Shown: positions 23,149 to 35,867 of the stretch, piece after piece | How positions within the stretch are numbered: position 1 is the first letter of the stretch | Layout of the letters: the number at the start of each line of letters is the position of its first letter | DNA from: Melampsora larici-populina 98AG31 | Lineage: Eukaryota; Basidiomycota; Pucciniomycetes; Pucciniales; Melampsoraceae | Assembly: GCF_000204055.1 (NCBI RefSeq) | Contig: NW_006768783.1 | Coordinates: forward strand, 493,119 to 557,118 | Length of the DNA: 64,000 nt | Reading direction: 5' to 3' | Translations under genes and position numbers: made by a program | Notes under the pieces: model-generated | The model's database searches: none | What the model was told of the DNA's origin: nothing | The model's input: only the letters and a program-made list of their open reading frames with translations

Positions 23149-26100
23149 CTAATTCTCTTCTTCTTCTTCATCAGATCCAATTCTAGTAGGAGTAGGCACC
23201 TGTAAAGAAATCCTAGGCCGTTTCTCCTCCTCATCCCCATGCCTTTTTTCCCGCAACAAACTATCTTCATTTAACCCGACCATGACTCTACGATTCAAAG
23301 AATCTCTTTGGGTTTCAAGTCCATCAACTTTCATTTCTTCCTTCACTACCATTCCTCTTTTCGAAACACCACTACCATTCCTTTCATCTTCATCTAATTC
23401 ATCATCATCTTCATCATCTTCATCATCTTCATTCGAAACCCGAACCAAACCAGCCTTCTTATTGCCTTCTCTTCTCTTCTCCAACCCTTCCAAACCCAAT
23501 CTAAGTTTACTAAACCTACCCAAACTCCCACTCCCACCTCCTACAGCAGAAGAAGATCCCACCATGACTCCTCTAGAAAAACCTGATAACCAAGCCATCG
23601 ATCCCCATTCCAACAACTTCTTTTCTAACCAAGCCAATGAAACAGGTTTCGTTAAGAAATCATTACATCCAGCTGCTAAGGCTACTTCTCGATCTACATC
23701 TAATGAAGATGCAGTTAAAGCCACAATGATCACTGAGATCGGATGACTTGAATTACTATGACTACTAGGATGACTGCCATTACTTGGGTTTCCTAGGATC
23801 GGTGGGGTTTGGATTTGCATGATTCGTTCGGCTTCTCGAATTTCTTTTGTTGCTTCGATTCCATCTTTGACCGGTAATTGTAAATCCATCTAATCAAAAA
23901 AGAAAAACCCACACATTTGGTTTTCATTAATTTCAAATCGAGATTTTCATCTTTCATGTTTTTTTTTTTTATAGAATCTCACTTACTAAAACAAGATGAA
24001 AACTTCCAGTTCTCCATTTATCCACTGCTTCTTGTCCATTCATAGCCACATCATATCTAACCAATTTCTTTCTCAAAAAAGTCGCTAAAATCGTTTGATT
24101 AATTCGATTATCTAGCCAAAAAAAAAACCAAACCATAAAAATTCAAAACATCAGAATCCAAAATCCAACACACTCTCAAAAGAACACAAAGATCCCATTC
24201 ACCTTCAACAATCAAAACATTAATAGGTGGCACAAGTGTAGTAGCCGGTTTCCTAGACCCTCTTCTCTTTCCCGATCCCAAAGAACTCAAAGCTCTAGCA
24301 CTATCACCCATTGAAGCTCTTCTAGCCGGTGCGATACCACCCGTACCACCCACAACGGAAGCCGTCAACGGGTTTCCCAATCCGATCGTCGTACTATGAT
24401 GATGAGACCCATGAGAATGAGCATGATGAGCTGCCAAAGTTTGACTAGCAGAAGAAGATTTCACTAATCCTCCACTCTTCAAATTCGTTCTTCTAGGTGA
24501 AGGTAGCGTAGCCGTAATAGAAGAAGGCAAACTAGCAGGCACCGAAGGCATCCTTAACAAAGGTGATGGTCTAGGTAAGATTGGACTAGAGATTGGTTGT
24601 TGTTGTTGTTGAATAGATTGTAAAGCATAGATAGCTTCTGAATTAAATGAAACGGTTGGAGTCTTTGGTGAGATAGCTTCATATTTGTCTAGGGCCATCG
24701 CATGGTTCATCACATTATCTGATGGGGTCATTCCAAGCATTCCTCCATTTCGGATCGTTGGATGGATGGATGTACTCGTCGGTCCACTGAAATTTAAAAA
24801 CGCATGTTCTAGCTTTCGTGCCCCACCTCTCATTAGATGGTTAGGTGATGAAGTGGTAGATGATGGTACGTGATTACTGATCTTTGAATCAGATGAGGAT
24901 GAGGATCCTTGAAGTAATTCTCGAATCATCGGTCGACTTCGGTTAAGATCAGACTGATAGCTTTGTTGACTCTGAGGTCCTTTGCTATTGTTGGGACTAT
25001 CGCTAGTCTGATGGCTAGGACGATTAGTAGGGTTATTGATCAAGTTTGCTCGATGATGATTCCCAGTGATCATCGAAGTACTCGTCAGGTTTTCCGGATG
25101 ATGGTTCATAAGATGATGGATCGGGTTCACAAAGGTTTGACTAAAGCTAAGGTTCGATCGAACAGACGAACTCGAATGATGAAAGAACATGGCTTGTGGT
25201 CTACCATCCGGTGATTGAAGTACCACTCCTGTACTCGAACTTCCTCCATTCTCAGAGGCTGCTTTTGAAAAATATTCCAATGCTTCACTCGATAACATGG
25301 CAGGTGATGGAAAGCCTGGCGTGCCTGGTACCGTACCTGGCGTCCTTAAGCCAGGTGGAGTAGAGCTTTGTAAAGATGGAGCTTGTCCTCCTGCGACCAT
25401 TTCAGTTTGAAGTGTACTATGACTTCCATGTTGTCTCAAATGATTGGCGGCTGCAGTATCAAAATCAGGTCCGTTGAGATGTGCTAGTGCTGGACTCGTT
25501 CGAGCAAGTTGACTGGCTCCAATCATATTAGTATGAGATGCATTTGCAAAATAATGAGGTAAACCTGGACTAGATGGTGAGGTTGCAATCGGTACGAATT
25601 GCGGTTCAACCGCTGGTCGATGTATAGCTGTATGAAGGGCCGTCAGTATCCTACGCGGTCCGATCGGTTTCGGAACCACTAGGACGTCAGGGATCGCAAT
25701 CCAAGGCGTACCAGCCAAGTGAGTCCGAATAAGTTCTTGTACTTTACGGAAATTAGAAATGCTAGTGAAATGGATGATGGAGGTGTTCAACGGTTTGTTA
25801 GATCCGACCACCTCACTACGATTCACTTGATTGACCGATTTCATTTGACGAGCTAATGTCGGTCGTTTACCTTGCTGCTGCTGATGTTTGCTTTGGACCA
25901 CACTGGGTGGTAGAAGAATCGAAGTAGGAGGTGAGTTTTTGAGTCGATGTAATTGAACCTTGAGTGTATGGATATCATCATCTATGATGATAAAATGATT
26001 AGACCGAACAAACTTAATACTAGCTGCAAAAGTTGGAGCAGGAGTGGGTGGATTGATAGCCAAAGGCACCCCAGATGATTCGCTCGAATCCTTACTAGAT

Positions 26101-28610
26101 GAACCTGCAGGCGCTGAAGAGGTTTCCTCCGAATGACTTGTTACCGAATCTGGTTTGACACTCAAACAGATCAGAGAAAGCAAGATGCGATAAAGTCAAG
26201 TCAAAGAAATACTGACCACCAGATCTAGCAATACTGCCATCTTTTCTTAATGAGTCCGAAGCAGGAACCGTAAGCGAGCCAGAGATAGATGGTTTATGAG
26301 CTTGTGGACCGATTTCATCACCAGGTTCGTACGGCATATGAGAGACATCCATGTTCCAACTTGTAAGATATGTGGTGATATGTTTAGCAAAGATACTTTG
26401 TTCAGCTGCAAAGAAGACCGCTTTCTTGCCTTTCAAGGTAGTCTCAGCAAATAACGTAAGCTCATCTGCCTGAAGACCGAAAAACCCCAGTTAGTTGGAA
26501 CTCTTCGAAAAAAACAAGATCAAGCTTCACCTACCGTCGGTTCCCTTGCAGTCTGTCCTAAGGCTTTCAACTGAGGTGAACCATGAGGAGTGAGTTGAGC
26601 AGAAGCTGTACGATTGAGCTGATGAACCGTAGCCGATTCACGATCTACCCCCTTTTCAAAGATTCCAGTGACTTTCCAACTATGACCACTACGAGTCAAA
26701 CGACCAGTAGTAAGGCTCATTCCCAAAAACCTTTCAAAGATCAATTTCGAAAGTGATTCTTCTGGACAGAGTGGTAATTCCGATGATAGGTTCGATGACA
26801 TTCTCAACCGAGCCAATGTAGGAGAAGGAGGTAAATCATCCATCCTAGGTGAATTCTGGGTGATGATCGATGGGGCTGGATTGGCGCTGGGTGAAAAGAG
26901 ATTGAGTTTCTTGAGTTCAGGTGAGAGGACGAGATCAGGTTTAGGAGGGATAGGTGGGGTGAGAGAAACGTCAAAGACACATTTCCAACTGTTTGGTTTG
27001 TATGAAGAAGATGAACTAGAGTCATCAGGCTTTGAGTCACGAGTTTCAGATCCAACAGTTTGAGTGAGATCCTGATCGGATGGTGATTTGCTATTTGGCA
27101 TCTTGGATTCGTCTTGATAGAGAGGTGTGAGATGAAGGCCTACTTCGATCGTACTAAACTTCTTGGCACGATAAAGGATCTGTCTTAATAAACACGTTAG
27201 ACCGATGATGAGCCCCTTTTCATCAGCTTTGACTGAGATTTCTCTTAGACCACCTTCCCCATCTGCACCTGCTCCAACATAAACATTAGATGATGAATCA
27301 GGTGCTCGATCGAGTGATGAACTCGGGATACTTTCTACAGAAGGACTTGTTTTATGAGAATCGGCCAAACTAGATGAAGGAGTGATAGAGTGAGGATGCG
27401 AGGAAGGATGCAGTTTTTCAAGTTCGATAGATTCGAGTTGAGGAGAATAAAAGATATGATAAAAGACCATCTCGACATCCGAATTAGAAGTGATAGCCGA
27501 TAAGATATCGCCCACATGTTGTAAGATATTGGCCAGATCAAAGCTATTCTCATGAGCCAAATCATAATCAGGATGATCATCTGAATGTTTTGATAAGTTG
27601 GAAGTATGAGATGAATACGAGTTAAATCTTGATTTAGGAGGACTAGGATTAGGTGGATTGAGAAGATCGCGTTCTTTTGAATTGATCCATTCGATACAAT
27701 TCAAAAGACGCCAGATACTTGAGATAGAGGTGATGGGTAGAGCGATAGAAGATGCACTGAGTTGTTCGATGGTAGTAGGTAAACTTGATTGAGCAAGTTG
27801 TTGGTTGAGATTGATTGAGTTGGTAGTTGTAAGTTTAGATTGAAATGATTGAGATTCGGATGGATGATGATGATGATGATCGTTGAGGACTCGAAAAGCA
27901 TCAGATGAGAGAAATGAACCCGAATGAACACCTGATAAGAGTTGAGCAGGAGCAAGTTGAGTGAGAGTAGCTAGAGCAGGTTGAGTCAAGAGTGAATGAA
28001 TTGAACTTGTGATGGTAGCAGCTGATAAGATTGGAGAAGTTAGAGAAGATGAACCAGTTTGAAGATGATTAGATGATAAGATTGAATTAGGTTCAGTTGT
28101 CAGTCTAGAGTTTGATTGATTGGGATATGAGATTCGATGAGAATGAGAATGAGTAGGAGTGCTAAGATGATGATGAGTTGATGGATGATCAGAGATTGAA
28201 GGTGGAGAGGAAGAAGAGATTGATGGTTGAAGTTGATTTGGTTGAGAGTTGTTTGTGAGTTTATAGGTTTGATTATGATTGAGATTGAGATTGAGTTCAG
28301 GAGTGGATTGATTTGATTGAGAAGTGGATTGATTGATGGTTAGAATAGATGATTTTGATTTTGATTTTGATTTGGATGATTTGTTAGATGGATGATGATT
28401 AGATTTGTTGATGGAAGCTTGATTGAGTGAAGTAGATGAATGTTTTCTAATGGTAAACTTTAAAGAGTCTTTGATATGTTCTAGAGTATGATTTCTTTTT
28501 AGGAATGGTTTGATGAGAGTTTTGAAAGGTGGTTCTTTAGTAGTTGAAGTTGAATGATGATGATGAATCTGATGATGATTTGATGAAGAATGTTCACTTG
28601 AAGGTGTCAT
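23149..28610 (-). CDS. SSK1: SSK1-type response regulator of the HOG stress pathway
   Basis: Five exons (28610-26535, 26469-26217, 26149-24203, 24111-23987, 23889-23149) give 1713 residues. The first about 1400 residues are largely Ser/Asn/His-rich and probably disordered, apart from patches such as the AVFFAAEQSIFAKHITTYL segment and FIIIDDDIHTLK. The receiver domain starts INVLIVEDN (acidic pair near 1425-1426), has the phosphoacceptor Asp1469 in LVLMDLQLP, Thr1526 in VALTAS and Lys1548 in DFLTKPV, so all key residues are present. An intron falls exactly between LVL and MDLQ. A 40-residue Ser/His/Gly-rich insertion precedes the fourth strand. In yeast unphosphorylated Ssk1 activates Ssk2/Ssk22 upstream of Hog1. 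The C-terminus has an Asp/Glu-rich run and Arg-rich patches. It is longer than most fungal Ssk1 proteins. Confidence 0.92.
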
Positions 28611-28831
28611 GATGTGATGGGTTGATAAGTTGATGATCTGCTTAATCAGTCAGTCATGAGTTGGATCCATCAAATCGAAGATGGAGCAGTCAGAAACTGT
28701 TCAAATTAAAACTACTTAACTACTAACTTTTATCTACCTTAACAAATCAAACTCAACCAAACAATCAATCAATCAAAGAGAAATCGAAATCTTGAAGAAG
28801 ATCAAGTTATCAAATCAAATCCAAGTGGATC
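28611..28831. promoter_or_regulatory. Shared upstream region of the divergent SSK1 and TAF4 genes
   Basis: Only 221 bases separate the two start codons, so both 5' UTRs and core promoters must fit here. The region is rich in caatcaatca and ctcaa/ttgag words. No defined transcription-factor site is claimed. Confidence 0.55.
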
Positions 28832-30855
28832 ATGTCAGCAAGTTATAGCATTTCATCTTCAACTGATCATTCAAACTCAAACTCAACTCCCATCAAATCT
28901 AACTTCATTCATCATCAAAAGTAAGCCAATCTCATTCTCATCATTCACCTGATTACTAACTATCAATCAATCTCTCTGATCTTAGTTCTTTAGCACTTCC
29001 TGGTACTTCATGGAAACCCAACTCTTTAAATCATTCATCTCATCAACAAAGTAAAGTCATCCTTCAATCTTTCATCTCTCTCAATCCTCATCTCATTCAG
29101 CTTTTGATTGAGTGTTTAGTGAATTCAAAATATAATCAACATCATCAACAACAACTTCATTCAACAGAGTAAGATATCAAGCCATCCCCATCTCAAATCA
29201 TCATCATTCATATCCTTTCTTTCTAACTTGGATTCTTTTTGACATCTTTGGACTAAATAGACCTACTCCACCAGATGATAGACCAATGGCTTCAGGTAGT
29301 GGAACAGCAGGAACAGCAGCAGCAGCCAGTACCACAAACCATTCAACAGATTTCGATACCATTAATGATGCAGTAGGAATCTCAGGTGTGGATATAGCCG
29401 TAAGACCATCTCCAAACTCAGTTCACTCACCAAAAAATCATCATCTCAAGTTGGTTCTTTCTGAATCTGTGGTGTGTTTTTAGGCTGAAGAAGAACTTGC
29501 AAGACAACAAACTTCTTTGTATGGTAGAGGTCTTAATAGATCATCTACTTCTTCTCATTCTCATTCGATTCAATCTTACCCACCTTTATGGAATTCTACC
29601 ACTCATCAACGAGATCGAGTGAAGATTACGGATTTTTTAAACAAAGGACAATTAACTTCAATGGTACAACAGATTGGTATAAAGATCTTTTGATTCTTTT
29701 GTTTGAAGGGGGTCGAATCGAATTTAAACTTTATTCTAATCTTTTGTTTTTTTTGTTTGGTTTTGATTTTGAATTCTAGCTGCTTCGTATCAATTAAAAA
29801 CACTTGAACCGGCAATCTTAGATGTTTTAACTCAAGCTGCAGAACAAAGACTTCATTCGATCATCATCGATTCAATCTCAGCCAAAGACCATCGAATCGC
29901 TTCATCCCATCTAAGACCCCCACCCCTTTATCCACATCCATCAAACCCAAACTCATCTAATCTAAACCAACCCAAAGGCAAACAAAAAGAAAGATTAAGA
30001 GAAGGAATGTATGATGAAATTGTTTATGAAGAACCTGAACGGATCTTAAGTATCTTGGCAAGAGTAGAAGGAGAAGAAGAACGGAAGGCTAGATTAGAAA
30101 GAGAACAAGAACTTCAAGAGGATGGAAACCCTTCTCAATCCCAAGCTCAATCACATGAGACCAGGAGTGTTTCGATCCCATTGATTTCTAATGAACCTTT
30201 ACCGCCTGATTTGATGGATGAGAAATCCAACTTGAAAAAGGAAAAGAAACGTAAACGAGAAGGGCCAGGCCAACAGGCTAGAAACATGTCGGAAGATGCT
30301 AGAGCAAGACAATCGAATCAGACTGCTATGAGATCTGTGGGTGGTCGTAGTAAATATTCTTGGTTATCGGGTGGTCTTCAGGCTTCACAGGTACCTACAC
30401 CTACATCAGGATCAGAACTTCAAGGGACGAAATCTTCCTTGAATTTCACTCCCACCTCGATCTTGGCTTCCTTACCGGCTCCTAAATTCGCGCCTCAATC
30501 GAATCCTCAAAACTTATCGAAACAAACCAGTACGGTTCAGTCTGATTCAGATTCGAACCTCATGACAGATCCGATTGGAAAAGATCAAGCAAACTCGAGT
30601 TTATTAAACCCAACTGGGACTACCAACCAGACCCGAAATCAGACAGGAGCAGGAACAGGAGGACAGATGAGTAGATTAGGTGGATTGATACCAGCTTCAC
30701 ATTTGGCCGTTCAAGAGACTGGTAAGGTCGGATTGAAAGATAGTTTGTTTGCTTTGGAAAGAGAAAGAGGAACGGGAGCGGGTAGAGGGACAGGAAGTCG
30801 AGTGGTGTTTAAAACTTATTTAAATTCATCATCATCATCATCGAATGCTTTATGA
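28832..30855 (+). CDS. TAF4: TFIID subunit TAF4 (C-terminal TAF4 domain)
   Basis: Five exons (28832-28920, 28986-29168, 29261-29399, 29484-29676, 29780-30855) give 559 residues. The TAF4 C-terminal domain starts near 180 (VKITDFLNKGQLTSMVQQIA), continues through LEPAILDVLTQAAEQRL, a basic/acidic helix (RVEGEEERKARLEREQEL) and ends with the diagnostic DARARQSNQTAMRSVGGR-SKYSWL block (393-397 KYSWL). TAF4 pairs with TAF12 in a histone-fold dimer within TFIID, the general Pol II initiation factor. The N-terminal exons are Ser/Asn/Gln-rich and their splicing is the weakest part. The tail after 400 is low in complexity and contains a Gly/Arg-rich end. Confidence 0.87.
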
Positions 30856-31725
30856 AGAATTGATTTGATTTCATTTCATGGATTCAGATGATCTTATGTT
30901 GTCAAAGGGGTTTGGGATCTTGGGTTCTTTTTTCGTTTTTTTTTGGTTTGTTGAAGGATTTGAAAGTTGATCAATGATGATGATGATGATGATGATATAT
31001 CTCTATGAAAGAATAGATCTTCTTCTTTTTTTTCTTTTCAGAAAGAAGTTTATAAATTGAAATCAAATCGTTTTGGGTTATGTTTTTACTTTTGAATCAT
31101 GGAAATTACATTTTTTTTTCGGGATTTCCTGTTGGAACAGAATCATAAAGAAATCTATACTGATACATTCATATTGGATTGATTTTTCTGTATGAGAGGA
31201 AAGAAAGAAGAAAAATGTCTTGGTGTGCTTTAGGTTTGGAGAGAATGGATACAAGATGAGAGGTTGAGTGGGAAAAGAAAAATAGAAATGAAGGGTTTGT
31301 TTGTTACTTCTTTTTTTGCTTGGTGAGGTTCATCAAGAAAATATAATCTTGGTTTTTTGGATTTTTTTTGATCATTGGAATCGGATTGCATTGAATAATG
31401 ATAAATAGGGTCTGTTGAGGTCTGTTGATGTTCTGTGAAGGGTCAGAAAGTAGCAGAATGTAGGCACATTGCTTGGCGGCTTGACGAGGGGGCTGTGAGT
31501 CCACAAGTGGGGGCGCGGCCCTGCAAAACATTTGAACCCTTTTGAACCCTAGCAAGAATGCTCAGCGCCACTTGGTTTTGTGCAAAAAAATTGAAACCCC
31601 TTTATGTATAAAGCATCTCTTTTCCGCACACCGACGACACTCATCACGCTCCAAAAGTTTTTTATAAGGTCCATTCCCATCACAAGTCTCGACTGCACAA
31701 TAACATTTTCATTTACCTCGCCAAG
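30856..31725. other. 3' flank of TAF4 and upstream region of a small secreted-protein gene
   Basis: Contains a (GAT)n run at about 30975-30995 and T-rich tracts. An unsupported minus-strand frame lies at 31304-31746. Nothing else recognised. Confidence 0.45.
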
Positions 31726-33208
31726 ATGAATTTCTCCACTCGCCACTACCTCATGATTATCTTTGTCGTTCTAAACTTGGTCAATCAAGGTACCACTCAA
31801 GACGGCTCGGGTGTGCCGTGTGCATGGTCTTTCAGCAAGAACGTCGGTACCAACCGGTCCGGTAAGTCAAACCTTTCTCGCAGGGATCATGAACCTACAG
31901 TCAACTCTCGATGTAAGCATATTGACCGTCGACAGATTTGCTGTGCTTAGAGCATCTCCTATCGTCTCGGTAAACGGCTTCGGTACGGTAAATTTTACCG
32001 TACCGAGGGTCAAAACTCCCAATCGTGTCAAAATCATGCATCGGTACCCACAGAATCTGTAGAAATTCTGTAGAGGTCCAGTAAATTTGCTGGACCTCTA
32101 CCGATTCTGCAGAGGTCGGTATCTGCAAATCTGCTCGACTTCTACCGAGCCGATCCTACAACTCATCCTCAAATCAGTCCCACTCTATCCCACTACACCT
32201 GTATCACCATCAAACACCAATTTCATCTTGTAAATTCTCCGTTTTCTGTGATCAATGGTTTTCAAATGGTCATATAGATAACTTGGCTGTTCTCTAATTG
32301 ATCTTTTTCTAATCGATCGTTTTTTGATTGACTTTTTTCAATCGTTTGTTTTCAGCTCGTTTGATTTCAGCTCGATTGTTTTCAGCTCGATTGTTTTCAA
32401 GTCAATTGTTATGAAGTCAATCATCTTGTTTTCAAAGTGATTGTTCTGAAATCAATTGTCATCAGATCAATTGTCTTTGCAAACTGATTGTGCTCGGATG
32501 GATTGTTGCGTGATAGAACATGAGATTTGCAGTTTTTTTTACCGAACATACGATAGTGGCAATGAGGTGTTTCTGTACAGTATGTACTGTACTTTGTTTG
32601 ATATAATGCAACGATAGTGGATTTCCACCGTTCTGTATCAAGTGATACCGTACCGAGTCAGTATGTACAGAAAATTTACAGAAAATTTACTCGAACGATA
32701 GGAGATGCTCTTACATCGAGCGATGCATAATCACGAAGTAAGCATAATTCAAGTTTTGCCCTTTTTTGGCTTGAATTATGCGTTTATGGTGAGAATGGGC
32801 CCCCGGCGCGCAAATATAAGCCCCGCTTTGAGCGGGGCAGAGCCAACCCGGCCCCGCCGAGTCAATATGGTACCGCCCAGCAGTCGGACTTACCACACAA
32901 ATAATCACCATAAAAGCATATTTTTCCTCTCCTGTGAGATTTATGCTTGTATACACAGAGAAAATCTCGCGATAAGAGCATATTTTTGCCAATCTTATGC
33001 TTTAATCATTATGCATCAAGCAATTTGATTTTGGCGGAGCACTCACGTATACCAAAAAAAATCGCGCGGCAACCCTTGCTTACATCGCGATATGCATACA
33101 TGGGGCTTGCTTATATCGAGAGTTGACTGTAATCAAAATTCGCCCTGTGTGAAAATTGTGATCGTGTCAGATTGTGCTGATATGTATGTCTTGACCTGGA
33201 ATGATTAG
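31726..33208 (+). CDS. Small secreted protein, effector-like, with transposons in its intron
   Basis: The first exon (31726-31861) encodes a clear signal peptide (residues 1 to about 25; YLMIIFVVLNLVNQGTTQ), then a short mature part with one Cys (VPCAWSFSK). A strong donor (gtaagtc) follows. A matching acceptor at 33170 (gtgtcag) opens a short last exon, 33171-33208, giving a 57-residue protein ending DCADMYVLTWND with a second Cys. The intron would be 1309 bases and hold two nested MITEs; without them it would be about 75 bases, the size of its neighbours. If the intron is not spliced the frame runs on to a stop at 31950. Short secreted cysteine-bearing proteins are typical rust effector candidates; no homologue is recognised. 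Confidence 0.55.
31898..33129. mobile_element. Pogo-type MITE (CAGTCAACTCTCGAT ends), split by a second MITE
   Basis: Left end CAGTCAACTCTCGATGTAAG at 31898 and right end, complement of CAGTCAACTCTCGATATAAG, at 33129, with TA on both flanks (31896-31897, 33130-33131). After removing the internal element and its TTA copy, the MITE is about 468 bases. The interior carries ATGCATAA/TAAGCATA words like the 525-bp and 385-bp families. No transposase. Confidence 0.87.
31950..32710. mobile_element. 761-bp Harbinger-type MITE nested in the pogo-type MITE
   Basis: Ends GAGCATCTCCTATCGT and ACGATAGGAGATGCTC are perfect inverted repeats of 16 bases, with TTA on both sides (31947-31949, 32711-32713). 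Near the left end there are internal palindromes (ggtacggtaaattttaccgt; gaggtccagtaaatttgctggacctc). A degenerate tandem of a tcaattgttttcagc-like word of about 17-20 bases fills about 32330-32480. Confidence 0.88.
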
Positions 33209-34886
33209 TTTGCAGTGACGGCATTTATAGATACGTCTTTGCCAATGATTCATGTCATCGCACTAGTAAGCAATTCTTCACTACATAGACTTTGTCGCTC
33301 TTCAACTAGCAACGAGCACAAACTGACGCTAGGTGAACTACACCAGAGCCAAGTGAACCTACTGCGGGCGTTGATTGTAAGACGCCCCCTCCCGAGAACG
33401 AGCCCGCCACCGACGTCACGTGCGACTGGTATGACCTTGTGCATAACAAAAAAAATTGGCGTCTTGATTACTTAAGTGAGTAGAGAAAATCTTGCAGATA
33501 TCAGACAGCATGGATGTAGATACCGATGCTGAAATTCCACCACTTGCTATACGTGCGACTTTGTATCACCAAGCTTGTACACACCTACCTGCAGACGACA
33601 CCCAGTCAGAAACATCGTATTTTTGTGGAAGTATGAATAACATTGCACGTGAGTCTACTCTGAATATTTCTCAACCAATGTAAATAAGTTGTCCTCAACT
33701 GACATTGTCTTCTTACTTGCAACCGTTTAGATTGTTACGGTAGCTACATCTCCAAGGAAAAACTACCATCGGTATTGAAGTAAAGATGATTGCAATCCCA
33801 CCAATACAAGACCACTGTTGAAAAGACAGAACAACTCTTTGGATGTCCTGCTATTACCGTTTCTACAAGTCAAGAATTGTTACCTAAGCTCAGGATCTTG
33901 TGTTAAAAGAATAACTTGTTGTATTGTGCTCTTGGGTCTCTCTTTCCTGTTAGTTGTGCTCTCAATGTCAAATAGTATAAACATCACGCAGTTACCAAGA
34001 CGTGAACTTATCTTTGAATTTTTAACTTGACCGCAACTTGGAAACAGTCCAGTGGCTGAAGTAGATGCATTGACATCAGGTGCTGTTGTTGTTTTTACTC
34101 AAGAAAGGAAACCAGACGACTGACTTGATTGGAGAAGAGCTTCCAACCAGTCAAAAGTGCTATGAAGCGCAGATCAAATGTGTTTAGCAACGAAGTTGAA
34201 GCTGGTCAAGGGTTAAACTCGAAGCGTGGGTGTGAAGGCGCTTCGCGAACCTGTTTTTGCTAAACTCAACTAAGTCCCTCGCTGAGTCCGAAGCGTGCGA
34301 GACTCAGCGAGGGACTTAGTTGAGTTTATGCTCAGCGAGGGACTTAGTTGAGTTTATGTTTTTGCCGTCGACAATTGTTTTTAAGGTTGGAAGCACCTGG
34401 GAACATGTTATCGCACGCACATAGACGCACATGCGCTTACGCATGCCGGATGCATTACCTGACCACACCATGCGGCGTGCTCATTGTGCCCCATGGTCTA
34501 TCATAACCCATGAGATTATGGGATAAAAAGCCTGGCAGTGGCGATGACTCGAAAGCAGCTTGACTTGAACCTCACTTGACACTCACACTTCAACCATCAT
34601 TTTAAATAACAGTCTCCAAGTCAATAGCATCCAACAGCCTCGAAGTAGGATCATCTCTCCTATTTGCTTTCCGAATTGCACTTTGGTCAAGAGATTTCTC
34701 AAGAACTGAGGACCACATCATCGCCCAAAACAACAGTCTTTCTGACCGTCCTCTTGTATGTGCGTGTCATCATCCACGTTTCAATGACATAATGTATGCC
34801 TAATGACGTATCATCGATTTTTTGTTCTTGGATGAACAGTGAAGCCTTGAAAGACACAAACAGAACAAAACCCATAAATTTCAACC
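33209..34886. other. Intergenic, no gene recognised
   Basis: A few short plus-strand frames (33215-33683, 33818-34030) lack support. The stretch 34180-34360 contains a strong hairpin listed separately. The last 300 bases are the probable SEC22 promoter. Confidence 0.4.
34261..34356. repeat. Hairpin with a duplicated right arm
   Basis: Left arm taaactcaactaagtccctc gctgag (34261-34286) pairs perfectly with 34303-34328, leaving a 16-base loop. The same right-arm sequence is then repeated at 34331-34356 after two bases. The loop and flank share gaagcg words. It could be a remnant of a foldback element. Confidence 0.75.
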
Positions 34887-35867
34887 ATGGTCCTTTCCAC
34901 GCTCTTGGCCCGGATTCCAGATGGTGACTATCCTACAAAGCGCAACTCAAATTGATCACTATCATCTGCTTACATCCTCGATCCAAACTAGGCCTTCCTC
35001 TCGCGGCATCTGTCGATGACGAACAAACGGAAACAGATCTTTCAGAATACAAACAACAAGCGAAATTGATTTTCAGGAGGTTAAACGAAACGAGTGAACC
35101 TCGTTGTAGTATCGAGAGTGGGAAATACACATTACAGTGAGCATCAGAATGCCGCTTGGTCGCCTTTCGTCCATATCTACCTCCTATCTACTCAACCCCC
35201 CAAATGACTTGAATCCGAACAAATCACTGACGGTCTTCCAAGCTAGTTATGTCATTTCCAATTCTGTAGTCTATCTTTGTATCGCAGGCAAGGCCTATCC
35301 TCGAAAGCTAGCCTTTTCTTACCTTGAAGAACTTTCAAAAGAATTTGACCGATCCTATAGCACGGAATTGTCGAAACCCAACCTACGACCATATGCATTC
35401 GTCAAATTCGACACCTTTGTAAGTAAAAGGGGATTCAGAAATCATAAGGATCACTTATAGGGGTTTGTCAGCTCCTGACTGAATTCGCGTTCAAATGATG
35501 ATGCATTTAGATTCAACGGACCAAACGTCTTTATCAAGACACAAGGACACAATCAAACTTGGACCGGCTAAACGAAGACCTAGGAGAGGTGACAAGAGTG
35601 ATGACCAAGAATATGGAAGATTTACTATGGAGAGGAGATTCACTTGATCGTAAGTTGAACCTGATATTCTATCAAGCATTTACGAATTCAATCTCACCTT
35701 TTGCTACTACAGGAATGTCGACCATGTCATCTTCCTTGCGTGATGAATCGTTAAAATATCGTAAAGCAGCTCGTCAGATTAACATTGATGCTCTTTATAG
35801 GAAATGGGCACCTGTGGGAGTGATTGGGATTATGTTCGTTGTAGTTATCTGGTGGAGATTTTGGTAA
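34887..35867 (+). CDS. SEC22: R-SNARE Sec22 (ER-Golgi vesicle transport)
   Basis: Five exons (34887-34923, 34992-35136, 35247-35418, 35511-35649, 35713-35867) give 215 residues, matching the family length. It starts MVLSTLLARIPDGLPLAAS, followed by the longin domain (about 1-120; FRRLNETSEPRCSIESG, VVYLCIAGKAYPRKLAFSYL). The SNARE helix spans about 130-190 (LNEDLGEVTRVMTKNMEDLLWRG), where the central-layer residue lies. A single C-terminal membrane anchor covers about 195-213 (PVGVIGIMFVVVIWW). Sec22 acts on COPII and retrograde vesicles between the ER and the cis-Golgi. All introns are short GT-AG and all phases agree. Confidence 0.96.

Noticed and set aside
22837..23205. Phe/Lys-rich frames on both strands
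   Set aside because: They arise from A/T homopolymer tracts in the SSK1 3' flank.
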